Both the position numbers and the translations under genes were made by a program. Shown here piece by piece: positions 25,413-34,088 of a stretch of DNA of 64,000 bases. Origin of the DNA: Rhodospirillaceae bacterium SYSU D60007 (GTDB taxonomy: Bacteria; Pseudomonadota; Alphaproteobacteria; Reyranellales; Reyranellaceae); assembly GCA_003574685.1 (NCBI GenBank), contig QOCQ01000005.1, positions 1 to 64,000 of the forward strand. Reading direction: 5' to 3'. The notes beneath the pieces are model-generated. The model was not told the DNA's origin and made no database searches. It saw only the letters and a program-made list of their open reading frames with translations. Numbering within the stretch: the stretch's first letter is position 1; every line of letters begins with the position of its first letter.

Positions 25413-26555
25413 TTACAAGGCCGGCACCCTGGCGGTGCGGTTACGATGCAGGAACTCGCGGCCGACCTTCACGCGCGGCACGCCGTCATATTCGACGATG
25501 TCGGCGGTGGCGTAGGTCTCCGTCCAGTTGGAGGGCAGGAACGAGCCCGAGCCCACGACGTCGATGGGCGCGCCGGCTTCGGCCATCACCCGGCACTTGG
25601 CCGGCCCGAAACCGGACGAGGCGACAATGCGCACCTTGTCGAAGCCCTCGGCATCCAGCCGCTCGCGCAGATGGAACAGGGCCGCCGCCGACACACCGGT
25701 GCCCACGAGATGGCGCAGTTCGTCGTCGGTGCGATAGCCGCGGATCGCCTCCGGTGCGTGGCGCTCCATCACGGCATACGATGCCTGCGGATCGAGCCCT
25801 TCGACGTACCGGCCGCCCGTCGTGTCGAGCCGCACCGAGAGCTGGCCAGCCGAAGCCAGTTCCGGGAACCGCCGCGCCACGGCCAGCGAGTCGCTGACCT
25901 CGCGCGCGAAATAGTCGACCAGCACCGTCATCGGCTCGCCGGGAAACGTCTCGTGATACATTTCCGCCGCGCGCAGGGTCGATCCGGCGTAGCCGATCAG
26001 TGCATGCGGCATCGTGCCCATGCCCTGGTCGCGACCAAAGAAATGCGCCGTGCTGTGGGTGGCATTGCCGATGAAGCCCACGGCGTTCAGCTTGCGCCGG
26101 GCGCGGGCCGAACCGACCGAGGCGGCGTAGGCCATCATCTCCGCCATCTCCGCGCCGGCGCAGTGGCGCGCATCCATGGCGAGAAACGCCGTCTTCGGCA
26201 TCTCCGCGCACATGGTGTAGGCGTTGTAGGCCGCGACGCAGGCGGGCCCCAGCTTCTGCAGGAAAATCGTTTCGAGGTCGACGAGGTGATAAAAGGAGCC
26301 GGTGATGTACATGATCGGCTCGCCCGCGCCGACCCATTTGCCCTCCGGATAGCGCAGATCGACCTCGACCTTCGTGCCGCGCGCCTCGGTCAGCGCATGC
26401 AGCCAGTCGAGCGCCAGGCGCGGTGCGTTCACCACCGGCCGACGCATGAAGATCGCGTAGGTGACCGTGCAGTCGCCGAACTTGCCGATCACGCCCTTCG
26501 TGCGGTTGAAGTAGTGATCGGTGTAGCGCGAAACGTCCGGATTTGCCGGATGCAT
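25413..26555 (-). CDS. Nicotinate phosphoribosyltransferase (NAPRTase-like)
   Basis: A 380-residue type II PRTase-fold enzyme of the NAD salvage pathway, expected to join nicotinate and PRPP. Seen: TDHYFNRTKGVIGKFGDCTV at the start, the FIGNATHSTAHFFGRDQGMGTMPHA active-site segment with its conserved His, the SDSLAVARRFPEL-type D-S-x-x-R loop and IVASSGFGPAKCRVM. It shares NAD metabolism with nadE in this block. It follows the DAHP synthase by 44 bp; a six-base-pair hairpin (aggcgcgatggcgcct, 26585-26600) lies between. Confidence 0.87.
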   Translation of the reverse strand: MHPANPDVSRYTDHYFNRTKGVIGKFGDCTVTYAIFMRRPVVNAPRLALDWLHALTEARGTKVEVDLRYPEGKWVGAGEPIMYITGSFYHLVDLETIFLQKLGPACVAAYNAYTMCAEMPKTAFLAMDARHCAGAEMAEMMAYAASVGSARARRKLNAVGFIGNATHSTAHFFGRDQGMGTMPHALIGYAGSTLRAAEMYHETFPGEPMTVLVDYFAREVSDSLAVARRFPELASAGQLSVRLDTTGGRYVEGLDPQASYAVMERHAPEAIRGYRTDDELRHLVGTGVSAAALFHLRERLDAEGFDKVRIVASSGFGPAKCRVMAEAGAPIDVVGSGSFLPSNWTETYATADIVEYDGVPRVKVGREFLHRNRTARVPAL

Positions 26556-26599
26556 CGTGCATTCCTCCCCAGGATGAAAGGATCAGGCGCGATGGCGCC

Positions 26600-28042
26600 T
26601 CACTTTGCCGGCGACCCGTTGCGGTCGCGCGCCCCACGTTCGGTCTTAAGCCCTTCGGCCAGCAGGAAGGCCAGCTCCAGCACCTGGCTGGCGTTGAGCC
26701 GCGGATCGCACTGCGTCTCGTACCGCGCCGTCAGCCCGTCCACGGTAATGTCCACGGCGCCACCGACGCACTCGGTCACCTCCTGCCCCGTCATCTCGAA
26801 ATGCACGCCGCCGGGATGCGTGCCCTCGGCGCGATGCGCGGCGAAGAAGGCGCGCACCTCGCGCAGGATGGCATCGAAATGCCGGGTCTTGAGCCCGTTG
26901 GCCGCCTTGACCGTGTTGCCGTGCATGGGATCGCACGACCACACCACCTTGCGGCCCTCGCGCCGGATGGCCCGCAGCAGCGGCGGCAGCTTGTCCGCCA
27001 CCGCATCGGCGCCCATGCGGGTGATGACCGTGATGCGGCCGGCCTCGTTGCGCGGATTGAGCACGTCGAGCAGGCGCAGCACGTCGTCGGGCGAGATGTC
27101 GGGCCCGGCCTTGAAACCCAGCGGGTTCTTGACGCCGCGCAGGAACTCCACATGCGCGCCATCGGCCTGGCGCGTGCGTTCACCGATCCACAGCATATGC
27201 GCGCTGCAATCGTACCAGTCGCCGCTGGTCGAATCGACGCGGGTCAGCGCCTGCTCGTAGGGCAGCAGCAGGGCCTCGTGGCTGGTGAAGAAATCGGTTT
27301 CGGCGATCTGGGGCGTCGTGGCCGAGGTCAGCCCGCACGCCGCCATGAAAGTCAGGGTTTCGTCCAGCCGTCCCGCGAGGTCTTCGTACCGCGTACCCGC
27401 CGGCGAGCTGGAGACGAAATCGAGGTTCCAGCGATGCACCTCATGCAGGTCGGCATAGCCGCCCTGGGCGAAGGCGCGCAGCAGGTTCAGCGTCGCGGCC
27501 GACTGGTTGTAGGCCTGCACCATACGCTCGGGATCGGGCCGGCGCGCCTCGGGCGTGAACTCGAAGCCGTTGACGTTGTCGCCGCGATAGCTCGGCAGCT
27601 CGACGCCGTCGATGACCTCCGTATCGGAGGAGCGCGGCTTGGCGAACTGGCCGGCGATACGGCCGACCTTCACCACCGGCATGCCGGCGCCGAAAGTGAG
27701 CACGACCGCCATCTGCAGCAGCACCCGGAACATGTCGCGGATGTTGTTGGCGGTGAAGTCGGCGAAGCTCTCGGCGCAATCGCCGCCCTGCAACAGGAAG
27801 GCATGGCCCTCGGCGACGCGGCCCAGCGCCGCTTTCAGCCGCCGTGCCTCACCCGCGAACACCAGGGGCGGGTAGCGTCGCAGCCGGGCTTCCGCCGCCT
27901 CCAGGGCCGCGCGGTCCTCGTAGACCGGCATCTGACGGGCCGGGAAGTTCCGCCAGGAATCGGGCGACCACGCAAACGCAGCCACGCCACCCGGCCGTCC
28001 GTCGGTCGGCTTGCGCTGCGCCGTTGCCTGGTTCGCACTCAT
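26600..28042 (-). CDS. Class II 3-deoxy-7-phosphoheptulonate (DAHP) synthase
   Basis: A 480-residue plant/Mycobacterium-type (class II) DAHP synthase, first enzyme of the shikimate pathway, condensing phosphoenolpyruvate and erythrose 4-phosphate. Metal ligands align as Cys89 ([11 protein letters not shown]), His374 (CDPMHGNT), Glu416 (HFEMTGQEV) and Asp446 ([10 protein letters not shown]). The [10 protein letters not shown] segment and the long N-terminal extension are normal for class II. Regulation by a chorismate mutase partner is known in Actinobacteria but no such gene is next to it. Upstream is a terminator-like hairpin at 28059-28080. Confidence 0.94.
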   Translation of the reverse strand: MSANQATAQRKPTDGRPGGVAAFAWSPDSWRNFPARQMPVYEDRAALEAAEARLRRYPPLVFAGEARRLKAALGRVAEGHAFLLQGGDCAESFADFTANNIRDMFRVLLQMAVVLTFGAGMPVVKVGRIAGQFAKPRSSDTEVIDGVELPSYRGDNVNGFEFTPEARRPDPERMVQAYNQSAATLNLLRAFAQGGYADLHEVHRWNLDFVSSSPAGTRYEDLAGRLDETLTFMAACGLTSATTPQIAETDFFTSHEALLLPYEQALTRVDSTSGDWYDCSAHMLWIGERTRQADGAHVEFLRGVKNPLGFKAGPDISPDDVLRLLDVLNPRNEAGRITVITRMGADAVADKLPPLLRAIRREGRKVVWSCDPMHGNTVKAANGLKTRHFDAILREVRAFFAAHRAEGTHPGGVHFEMTGQEVTECVGGAVDITVDGLTARYETQCDPRLNASQVLELAFLLAEGLKTERGARDRNGSPAK

Positions 28043-28058
28043 GACTTCCCCTCCTCAG

Positions 28059-28080
28059 GGCCGTCCGGAAGGGGACGGCC
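28059..28080 (-). terminator. Perfect GC hairpin between hydrolase and DAHP synthase
   Basis: ggccgtcc (28059-28066) and ggacggcc (28073-28080) form an 8-bp perfect stem with a 6-base loop, 65 bases after the hydrolase stop and 17 before the DAHP synthase start (minus strand). No long U-tract follows, so it may be a weak terminator or attenuator. Confidence 0.4.
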
Positions 28081-28144
28081 AGCCCGCGGGCCGGCCCGGT
28101 TCTACGCTTTTTCCACAGACCCTGCCAAGCGGCACGAAGCCCCC

Positions 28145-28939
28145 TTATGCGACGGCTTTCAGGGCCTCCAGGGTTTCGTCCGGACGCTCCACCATCATGA
28201 AATGGCCGCACGCCTGCAGGACTGTCATGCGACTGCCGGGGATGGCATCGGCCAGCGGCCGGCACTTGGCGGCGGGGGTCATCTGGTCGCCGTCGCCGCA
28301 GACAAAGGCCGTGGGGCATTTCACCGCGGCAGCCCGCGCTGGTGCGTCCTTGTAGACATTGCAGGCAGAGAGGTCAGCGTGGATGACCGCCGATGCCGCC
28401 TTGTCCAGCACGGCCAGCGACTCGCGTGTGAGCCACAGGCCCGGGGTCACCATACCGCCCACCTGATGCGCCCGGCCCAGGCCCCAGAAGGTCATCAGCT
28501 CGCGCACCTTCGCGGTCCCTGCTTTGGCCGATTCCAGCATCTCCGGATGGACCGGCATTTCGGCGGCGATGCCGCACAGTCCTAACGCCGAGACGCGGTC
28601 GGGATAGCGGCCAGCCGCGTCGAGCGCAACCAGCCCGCCCATCGAGTGGCCGACCAGGGCCGCGCGGCGCACCTCTGCCGCGTCCAGCAGCCGTAGCGTC
28701 CAGTCGGCCATGGCGGCGATGCTGGTGAGCGGCGCGCCGCCGGAGCGGCCATGGCCCGGCAGGTCCACGGCCAGCACCGAGCGGCCGTGATTCGCGAACC
28801 ACCGGGTCTGCAAGCGCCACACCGTGCGGTCAAAGCCGGCACCGTGGAGGAAGACGACCACCGGCTTGCGGGCATCGAACGGCATGCCGCCGGTGGTGGC
28901 GAACACCTCGTGCCCGTCGATCCTGAACGTCGCGGTCAT
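28145..28939 (-). CDS. Alpha/beta hydrolase
   Basis: A 264-residue alpha/beta hydrolase. Oxyanion motif HGAGFDRTVW (32-41), nucleophile elbow GHSMG with Ser99, Asp218 (CGDGDQMTP) and His246 (ACGHFMMVERP). It starts five bases past the stop of metY, so the two genes are cotranscribed. A role in sulfur amino-acid metabolism is only a neighbour-based guess; homologues are carboxylesterases or dehalogenase-like enzymes. Confidence 0.88.
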   Translation of the reverse strand: MTATFRIDGHEVFATTGGMPFDARKPVVVFLHGAGFDRTVWRLQTRWFANHGRSVLAVDLPGHGRSGGAPLTSIAAMADWTLRLLDAAEVRRAALVGHSMGGLVALDAAGRYPDRVSALGLCGIAAEMPVHPEMLESAKAGTAKVRELMTFWGLGRAHQVGGMVTPGLWLTRESLAVLDKAASAVIHADLSACNVYKDAPARAAAVKCPTAFVCGDGDQMTPAAKCRPLADAIPGSRMTVLQACGHFMMVERPDETLEALKAVA

Positions 28940-28943
28940 GACA

Positions 28944-30239
28944 TCAGCCCTTCAGTGCGGCGCGCAGCGCCGGCGCAAGGTCGTCGATCAGGTCGTCCGC
29001 ATCCTCGAGGCCGACCGACAGGCGCACCATGCCTTCCCCGACGCCGGTCGCGGCGAGTTGCTCGGCGGTGAGCTGCGCGTGCGTCGTCGAGGCGGGGTGG
29101 ATCACCAGCGACTTGGCATCGCCGACATTGGCCAGATGCGAGAACAGCCGCAGCCGCTCGATAAAGCGCTTGCCCGCTTCCCGTCCGCCCTTGAGGTCGA
29201 AAGCAAAGATGGCGCCGCTGCCGTGCGGTAGCAGCGTCTTCGCCAGCGCATGATCGGGGTGGCTCGGCAAGTCGGGATAGAGCACGCGCTCGACCGCCGG
29301 GTTCTCGGCCAGGAACTGCGCCAGCTTGCGCGCGTTGGCCACATGCTGGCGCATGCGCAGCGGAAGGGTTTCCAGGCCTTGCAGCAGATAGAAGGCGTTC
29401 TGCGGCGACAGGGCAGGACCGAAATCGCGCAGCCCTTCGGCGCGGGCCCGCATGATGAAGGCCTGCGGCCCGAACTCGGCCGCGAAATCGATGCCGTGAT
29501 AGCCGGCATAGGGCTCGGTGAGCGTCGGGAACTTGCCGGACGCGCGCCAGTCGAAGCGGCCGGCATCGACCAGCACGCCGGCAATCGCCAGACCATGGCC
29601 GCCGATGAACTTGGTGGCCGAGTGCATGACGATATCGGCCCCGTGCTCCAGCGGATTGCACAGCGCCGGCGAGGCGAAGGTGTTGTCGATCATCAGCGGC
29701 ACACCGGCGTCATGCGCAACCTTCGCCACCGCCGGCAGGTCGAGCACCTCGCCGCCGGGATTGCCGATGGTTTCGCCGAACAGCAGGCGCGTCTCGGGAC
29801 GGATGGCCTTGCGCATGCCCTCGAGATCGCGCGGATCGACGAACGTCGTGGTGATGCCGAAGCGCGGCAGGGTCAGGCCCATCAGGTTGCGGCTGCCGCC
29901 ATAAAGCGAGGCCGAGGCCACGATGTGGCCGCCCTGCCCCATTAGCGTGGCGATGGCGATGTGCAGCGCCGCCTGGCCGCTGGCCACGGCGAGCGCGCCC
30001 GTCCCCTTCTCCAGCGCCGCGACGCGTTCCTCCAGCACGGCAACCGTGGGGTTGGAGATGCGCGAGTAGATGTGCCCGCCGACCTCGAGGTTGAACAGGC
30101 TGGCGGCGTGCTCGACGTCGCGGAACACGAAGCTGGTGGTCTGGTAGATCGGCACGGCCCGCGCGCCGGTGACCGGATCGGGCTGCTGTCCGGCATGCAG
30201 CGCCAGCGTGTCGAATTTCAGGAATTTCGCGTCAGGCAT
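28944..30239 (-). CDS. metY: O-acetylhomoserine aminocarboxypropyltransferase / sulfhydrylase (Cys/Met PLP enzyme)
   Basis: A 431-residue cystathionine-gamma-synthase-family PLP enzyme that makes homocysteine from O-acetylhomoserine and sulfide. The PLP lysine is Lys210 ([12 protein letters not shown]), [10 protein letters not shown] and [13 protein letters not shown] match the OAH-sulfhydrylase subgroup, and [25 protein letters not shown] is the classic start. The ATG at 30239 gives this start; a longer frame to 30332 has no similarity. I looked in the 133-bp leader for a SAM-II riboswitch and saw no match. The alpha/beta hydrolase follows at 4 bp. Confidence 0.93.
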   Translation of the reverse strand: MPDAKFLKFDTLALHAGQQPDPVTGARAVPIYQTTSFVFRDVEHAASLFNLEVGGHIYSRISNPTVAVLEERVAALEKGTGALAVASGQAALHIAIATLMGQGGHIVASASLYGGSRNLMGLTLPRFGITTTFVDPRDLEGMRKAIRPETRLLFGETIGNPGGEVLDLPAVAKVAHDAGVPLMIDNTFASPALCNPLEHGADIVMHSATKFIGGHGLAIAGVLVDAGRFDWRASGKFPTLTEPYAGYHGIDFAAEFGPQAFIMRARAEGLRDFGPALSPQNAFYLLQGLETLPLRMRQHVANARKLAQFLAENPAVERVLYPDLPSHPDHALAKTLLPHGSGAIFAFDLKGGREAGKRFIERLRLFSHLANVGDAKSLVIHPASTTHAQLTAEQLAATGVGEGMVRLSVGLEDADDLIDDLAPALRAALKG

Positions 30240-30372
30240 TATACTGCTCCGCATTCCGGAACGACGATCGGCCCGGCTGCTGGTGTGCGAGACTAGACGA
30301 GGGCAGCGGGCGCGCAACGACAAACGCGGCATCAGACCGCGTCAGGCAACGACAAGAACCGGAGGGCCCGTC

Positions 30373-30909
30373 ATGCGATTCCCTCAAGCGCTCGGCCTTT
30401 GTCTACTGCTTGCCGCTGTTAGCGGGTCCTCGCCCGCGCTGGCCAGCGACGAGCATCCCACTACGCGGTTGATCTGCACGCCCAAGGCGCTGGGCCTGGT
30501 GTGCTCCACGACCAATATCCGCGCCGCAGTGACGGCGGGCGGCGAGGGCCGCTCGCAAACGCTGACGGCCGCACCCTATCCGCCCTACATACCGCCGCGC
30601 GGCCGCGTGCTGGCCGGCTTCGATGTCGACCTCACGCTCTACGCCAGCCGCAGCGAGGGCGGCCGCATCTTCCTGATGGTGGATATCGGTGGCGACGCCC
30701 ACGTCTTCGATCTGACCGACAAGGTTGAGCCCGGGCGGGGCGGCATCCGCTTCCTGCGCTTCAGCACCGACCGTGCCCTGATCGCCGAAAATGCGTCGGT
30801 GGAAGGTGGCAGCCGGCTGCCGATGCACCTGCTGCTGACCGCGCAGACCCGCGCCCCCGCCGACACCGCCCGCCTCGACGTCATCGAGATCGAAGTGCGT
30901 CCGCGGTAG
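30373..30909 (+). CDS. Hypothetical exported protein
   Basis: A 178-residue protein with a cleavable signal peptide (MRFPQALGLCLLLAAVSGSSPALA, cut near 24-26) and a beta-rich remainder: DLTLYASRSEGGRIFLMVDI, GGIRFLRFSTDRALI, RLDVIEIEVRP. Cys35 and Cys44 are the only cysteines in the mature part. No family is recognised. Divergent from metY, sharing a 133-bp promoter region, with a gaaccggagg site in good position. Periplasmic or envelope location is inferred from the leader only. Confidence 0.75.
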   Translation: MRFPQALGLCLLLAAVSGSSPALASDEHPTTRLICTPKALGLVCSTTNIRAAVTAGGEGRSQTLTAAPYPPYIPPRGRVLAGFDVDLTLYASRSEGGRIFLMVDIGGDAHVFDLTDKVEPGRGGIRFLRFSTDRALIAENASVEGGSRLPMHLLLTAQTRAPADTARLDVIEIEVRPR

Positions 30910-30957
30910 CTCCTGTTCCGCAAATTAGTCACGTCCTGCACATGGCATCTTCATATC

Positions 30958-31082
30958 CCTTCCCCCGAAGGGGGAAGGTGGCGCGCCAGCGCCGGAAGGG
31001 GGATGCCTCAACAAGCGCGACGCCGCAGATGTTGCACCATCCCCCTTCCGCCCTTCGGGCACCTTCCCCCTCCGGGGGAAGG
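30958..31082. repeat. Family A double-hairpin repeat, copy 3
   Basis: Opens ccttcccccgaagggggaag and closes with the inverted arm at 31082. The left-half stem reads ggcgcgccagcgcc, one base longer than other copies. It fills the space between two convergent genes. Confidence 0.9.
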
Positions 31083-31121
31083 AAGTTTCTTCCTTCCGCG
31101 GGGAGAAGGACTGGACTGCGG

Positions 31122-31844
31122 CTACCGGCAGCGCAGGTAGGCGCCTTCGTTGTAGACGGCGGCGCCGCGGGGGCAGGTGCGCAGGTCGAGCGAGGCATCG
31201 CGCATCTCGCCGTTCGCCTTGGGGCACGTCGCCATCAGCAGGTAGCCGTTGACGATGCGCTCGCGCCGGCACTGATAGCGATAAGGGCCCGGCGGCAGGC
31301 CATAGCCGTGATTTCCGCCGCCGCCTCCGCCGACACTCGGGCCGAACCAGCCGGTGCTGGCGCCGCATTTCAGATAGGCACCATCGTTATACACTGCCGA
31401 GCCGCGCGGGCAGGTGCGCAGGTCCAGCGAGGCGTCGCGCATCTCGCCATCGTGCTTGGGACAGGTCGCACGCAGCAGGTAGCCCTCGATGCGTTCGTGA
31501 CGGCATTCCTGCCGCCAGGGGCCGGGCGGCAGCGGATAGCCGCCATAGCCCGGATGGTAGCCGCCACCGGTATTGTAACCGCCGCCGCTGCCGCATTTCA
31601 GGTAGGCGCCGTCGTTGTAGACTGGCGCGCCTCGTGGACAGGTGCGCAGGTCGAGCGAGGCGTCGCGCATTTCGCCGTTGTGCTTGGGGCAGGTGGCCAT
31701 CAGCAGGTAACCGTTGACGATGCGCTCATTGCGGCATTCGCCACGATAGGGGCCCGGCGGCAATCCGTAGTAGTCGCGCGCCACCGCCTCTCCCGCCATC
31801 AGCGCCGCCAGCATCGCCGCTGCGATCGCTACACCCCGCCTCAT
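31122..31844 (-). CDS. Secreted protein with three tandem CVNH-like repeats
   Basis: A 240-residue protein: signal peptide (MRRGVAIAAAMLAALMAGEAVA), then three near-identical ~55-residue units at about 28-84, 105-160 and 183-240, joined by Gly/Tyr/Pro-rich linkers (GGGYNTGGGYHPGYGGY). Each unit reads LPPGPxRxxCRxxR, YLLxATCPKxxGEMRDASLD, LRTCPRG, YNxGAYLxC. The C-x(~14)-TC-x(~15)-DLxxC spacing matches the cyanovirin-N homology (CVNH) fold of carbohydrate-binding proteins. Four Cys per unit can pair in the oxidising periplasm. Probably a secreted lectin-like protein; ligand unknown. No partner gene. Confidence 0.82.
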   Translation of the reverse strand: MRRGVAIAAAMLAALMAGEAVARDYYGLPPGPYRGECRNERIVNGYLLMATCPKHNGEMRDASLDLRTCPRGAPVYNDGAYLKCGSGGGYNTGGGYHPGYGGYPLPPGPWRQECRHERIEGYLLRATCPKHDGEMRDASLDLRTCPRGSAVYNDGAYLKCGASTGWFGPSVGGGGGGNHGYGLPPGPYRYQCRRERIVNGYLLMATCPKANGEMRDASLDLRTCPRGAAVYNEGAYLRCR

Positions 31845-31876
31845 GCCGCCCTCCCCCTCAGCACACGGCGATAATC

Positions 31877-32662
31877 CTACTGCGCCGTCCAGCCGCCGTC
31901 GCTCACCAGTTGCGCGCCCTGCATATTGACAGCGGCCGGCGTGCAGAGGAACACAGCCAGCGCTGCGAGCTGTTCCGGCGTCGTGAACTGGAGCTGCGGC
32001 TGCTTCTCGCCCAAGAGCGCCTTGCGCGCCGTCTCGACGCTGATCTTTTCCGCCGCGGCGCGCGCCTCGATCTGCTTCTGCACCAGCGGCGTCAGCACCC
32101 AGCCGGGGCAGATGGCGTTGCAGGTGACGCCGGTATCGGCACACTCCAGTGCTACCGTCTTGGTCAGGCCGATCACGCCGTGCTTGGCCGCGACGTAGGC
32201 CGCCTTCTGTGCCGAGGCCACCAGCCCGTGGGTGGACGCGATATTGATGATGCGGCCCCAGCCGGCCTTCTTCATCAGCGGCAGCGCCGCTCGGATGGTG
32301 TGGAAGCTGCTCGACAGGTTGATGGCGATGATCGCATCCCAGCGCTCGACGGGGAATTCCTCCACCGCCGCCACGTGCTGGATGCCGGCATTGTTCACCA
32401 GCACATCCACCGAACCCAGCGTGCGGGCGGTCGTGGCCACCAGATCGGCGATCTCGGCCGGCTTGCTCATGTCGGCGGGATGATATGCCGTCTTGCCCGG
32501 CCCCATCTCCGCGATCTCCTTGCGGATCTGCTCGATGGCCGTCGGCTCGCCGAAGCCGTTGAGCATGACATGCGCGCCCTCGGCGGCCAGCGCCCGGGCA
32601 ATGCCCAGGCCGATACCGCTGGTGGAGCCGGTAACGATGGCGGTCTTGTTGGCAAGGATCAT
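31877..32662 (-). CDS. bdhA: 3-hydroxybutyrate dehydrogenase (SDR)
   Basis: A 261-residue SDR of the D-3-hydroxybutyrate dehydrogenase type, interconverting 3-hydroxybutyrate and acetoacetate in PHB or ketone-body use. TGSTSGIGLGIA (11-22) binds NAD, NNAGIQHVAAVEEF is diagnostic, and the Ser/Tyr/Lys triad is in NIASTHGLVASAQKAAYVAAKHG. LGEKQPQLQFTTPEQ near the C-terminus is also typical of the group. DUF1192 lies 22 bp upstream in the same direction. Confidence 0.92.
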   Translation of the reverse strand: MILANKTAIVTGSTSGIGLGIARALAAEGAHVMLNGFGEPTAIEQIRKEIAEMGPGKTAYHPADMSKPAEIADLVATTARTLGSVDVLVNNAGIQHVAAVEEFPVERWDAIIAINLSSSFHTIRAALPLMKKAGWGRIINIASTHGLVASAQKAAYVAAKHGVIGLTKTVALECADTGVTCNAICPGWVLTPLVQKQIEARAAAEKISVETARKALLGEKQPQLQFTTPEQLAALAVFLCTPAAVNMQGAQLVSDGGWTAQ

Positions 32663-32684
32663 CAGCTCATCTCCGCGTCAGGTG

Positions 32685-32873
32685 TCATCGCTTGAAGAAC
32701 GACTGTGCTGCCGCGGCATGCGCCTGCTTGGCCTTGATCTGCTCCTCGGCGCGCGCGATCTCGGCTTTCAGACCGGCGATGTAGTCGCGCAGTTCTTCCA
32801 CCGACATCGGCTCGAGGTTCTTTGGCTGAGGCTTTTTCGTGCGCGGTTCCAGGTCGTCATCATCGCGCGCCAT
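32685..32873 (-). CDS. DUF1192-family small protein
   Basis: A 62-residue DUF1192 protein: a charged N-terminus (MARDDDDLEPRTKK), then LEPMSVEELRDYIAGLKAEIARAEEQIKAK, a helical coiled-coil region, and a terminal SFFKR. The family is nearly restricted to alphaproteobacteria and has no known role. In many of these genomes it lies beside a quinone oxidoreductase, as here (divergent, 98 bp). It precedes bdhA by 22 bp. Confidence 0.93.
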   Translation of the reverse strand: MARDDDDLEPRTKKPQPKNLEPMSVEELRDYIAGLKAEIARAEEQIKAKQAHAAAAQSFFKR

Positions 32874-32971
32874 GGTCGTCCTCCCTGGAAGACGGCAGCC
32901 CTCAATGGACGGTCTGCCTGCCGCCGGGCTATAGCAGCCGTCCCTGACCGCCGAAACAGCCGGAGAGTCGC

Positions 32972-33970
32972 ATGAGCGCCCTGCCCACGACCATGACCTG
33001 CATCGAGATCAGTCAGCCGGGCGTCCCGGAGGTGCTGAAACCGGCAACACGGCCGTTGCCGGCGCCGCAGGAGGGCGAGGTGCTGATCAAGGTGGCGGCC
33101 GCGGGCGTGAACCGCCCCGACCTGGCGCAGCGCGCCGGTGTGTACCCGCCGCCGCCGGGCGCGTCCGACCTGCCCGGCCTGGAATGCGCCGGCACCATCG
33201 CGGCGCTGGGTGCCGGCGTGAGCGACTGGAAGGTCGGCGATGCCGTCTGCGCGCTGACGCCGGGCGGCGCCTATGCGGAATATTGCCGGGTGCCCGCGCC
33301 GCAATGCCTGCCGGTGCCGCAGGGGCTGGACATGATCCAGGCCGCGGCACTGCCGGAAACGTACTTCACGGTCTGGCACAATCTCTTCGAGCGCGGCCGT
33401 CTGGCGGCGGGCGAGAGCGTGCTGATCCATGGCGGCGCCAGCGGCATCGGCACCACCGCCATCCTGCTGGCAAGAGCGCTGGGCTCGACCGTGTTCACCA
33501 CCGTGCGCAACGCCGACAAGGCTGCCGCCGTCAAGAAGCTGGGGGCGCACTATGCCATTCTCTACAAGGACAACGACTGGGCGGCCGAGGTGAAACGGCT
33601 GAGCGACGGCCAGGGCGTCGATGTCGTGCTCGACATGGTGGCCGGCGACTACATTCCCAAAAATCTTCAATTGCTGAAGCCGGAGGGACGGCTGGTGATC
33701 ATCGCCGTGCAGGGCGGCGCCACGGCGTCGATCAACGCTGCGTACGTGATGATGAACCGTCTTACCGTCACCGGCTCGACCATGCGGCCGCAGAGCGTGG
33801 CCAACAAGGGCCGCATGGCGGCAGGGTTGCGCCAGAAGGTCTGGCCGCTGCTTGAGAAGGGCGTCATCAAGCCGGTGATCTTCAAGACCTTCCCCCTGGC
33901 CAACGCCGCCGCCGCCCATGCCGAGCTGGAGCGCGCCGACCACGTCGGCAAGATCATGCTGACGGTTTAG
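32972..33970 (+). CDS. NAD(P)H-quinone oxidoreductase (zinc-free MDR, PIG3-like)
   Basis: A 332-residue medium-chain dehydrogenase without zinc ligands, like quinone oxidoreductase/PIG3. N-terminal catalytic domain (AAAGVNRPDLAQRAGVYPPP, GLECAGTIAALG), then a Rossmann domain with ESVLIHGGASGIGTTAILLA as the cofactor loop. It likely reduces quinones by one or two electrons. ATG at 32972 follows a gccggagagtc site; Met8 is a weaker alternative. Divergent from DUF1192. Confidence 0.92.
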   Translation: MSALPTTMTCIEISQPGVPEVLKPATRPLPAPQEGEVLIKVAAAGVNRPDLAQRAGVYPPPPGASDLPGLECAGTIAALGAGVSDWKVGDAVCALTPGGAYAEYCRVPAPQCLPVPQGLDMIQAAALPETYFTVWHNLFERGRLAAGESVLIHGGASGIGTTAILLARALGSTVFTTVRNADKAAAVKKLGAHYAILYKDNDWAAEVKRLSDGQGVDVVLDMVAGDYIPKNLQLLKPEGRLVIIAVQGGATASINAAYVMMNRLTVTGSTMRPQSVANKGRMAAGLRQKVWPLLEKGVIKPVIFKTFPLANAAAAHAELERADHVGKIMLTV

Positions 33971-33978
33971 AAGGCCAA

Positions 33979-34070
33979 CCACAGAGGCACAGAGACACAG
34001 AGGAAGGCAGACATCGACGCGCGCCGACGGCGCGCAATCGGTTCTCTCTGTGATCTCTGTGTCTCTGTGG
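33979..34070. repeat. Inverted repeat with 'cacagag' units
   Basis: ccacagaggcacagagacac (33979 onward) returns as gtctctgtggt-type sequence ending at 34070, in inverted orientation, flanking 40 bp with a short gcgcgccgacggcgcgc hairpin. It lies between the convergent quinone oxidoreductase and acyl-CoA dehydrogenase genes and could stop transcription from both sides. Confidence 0.75.
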
Positions 34071-34088
34071 TAAATCTCTTTGCGCGGC

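Noticed and set aside
30240-30372. SAM riboswitch upstream of metY
   Set aside because: No conserved SAM-II or SAM-I core could be found by eye in the leader.
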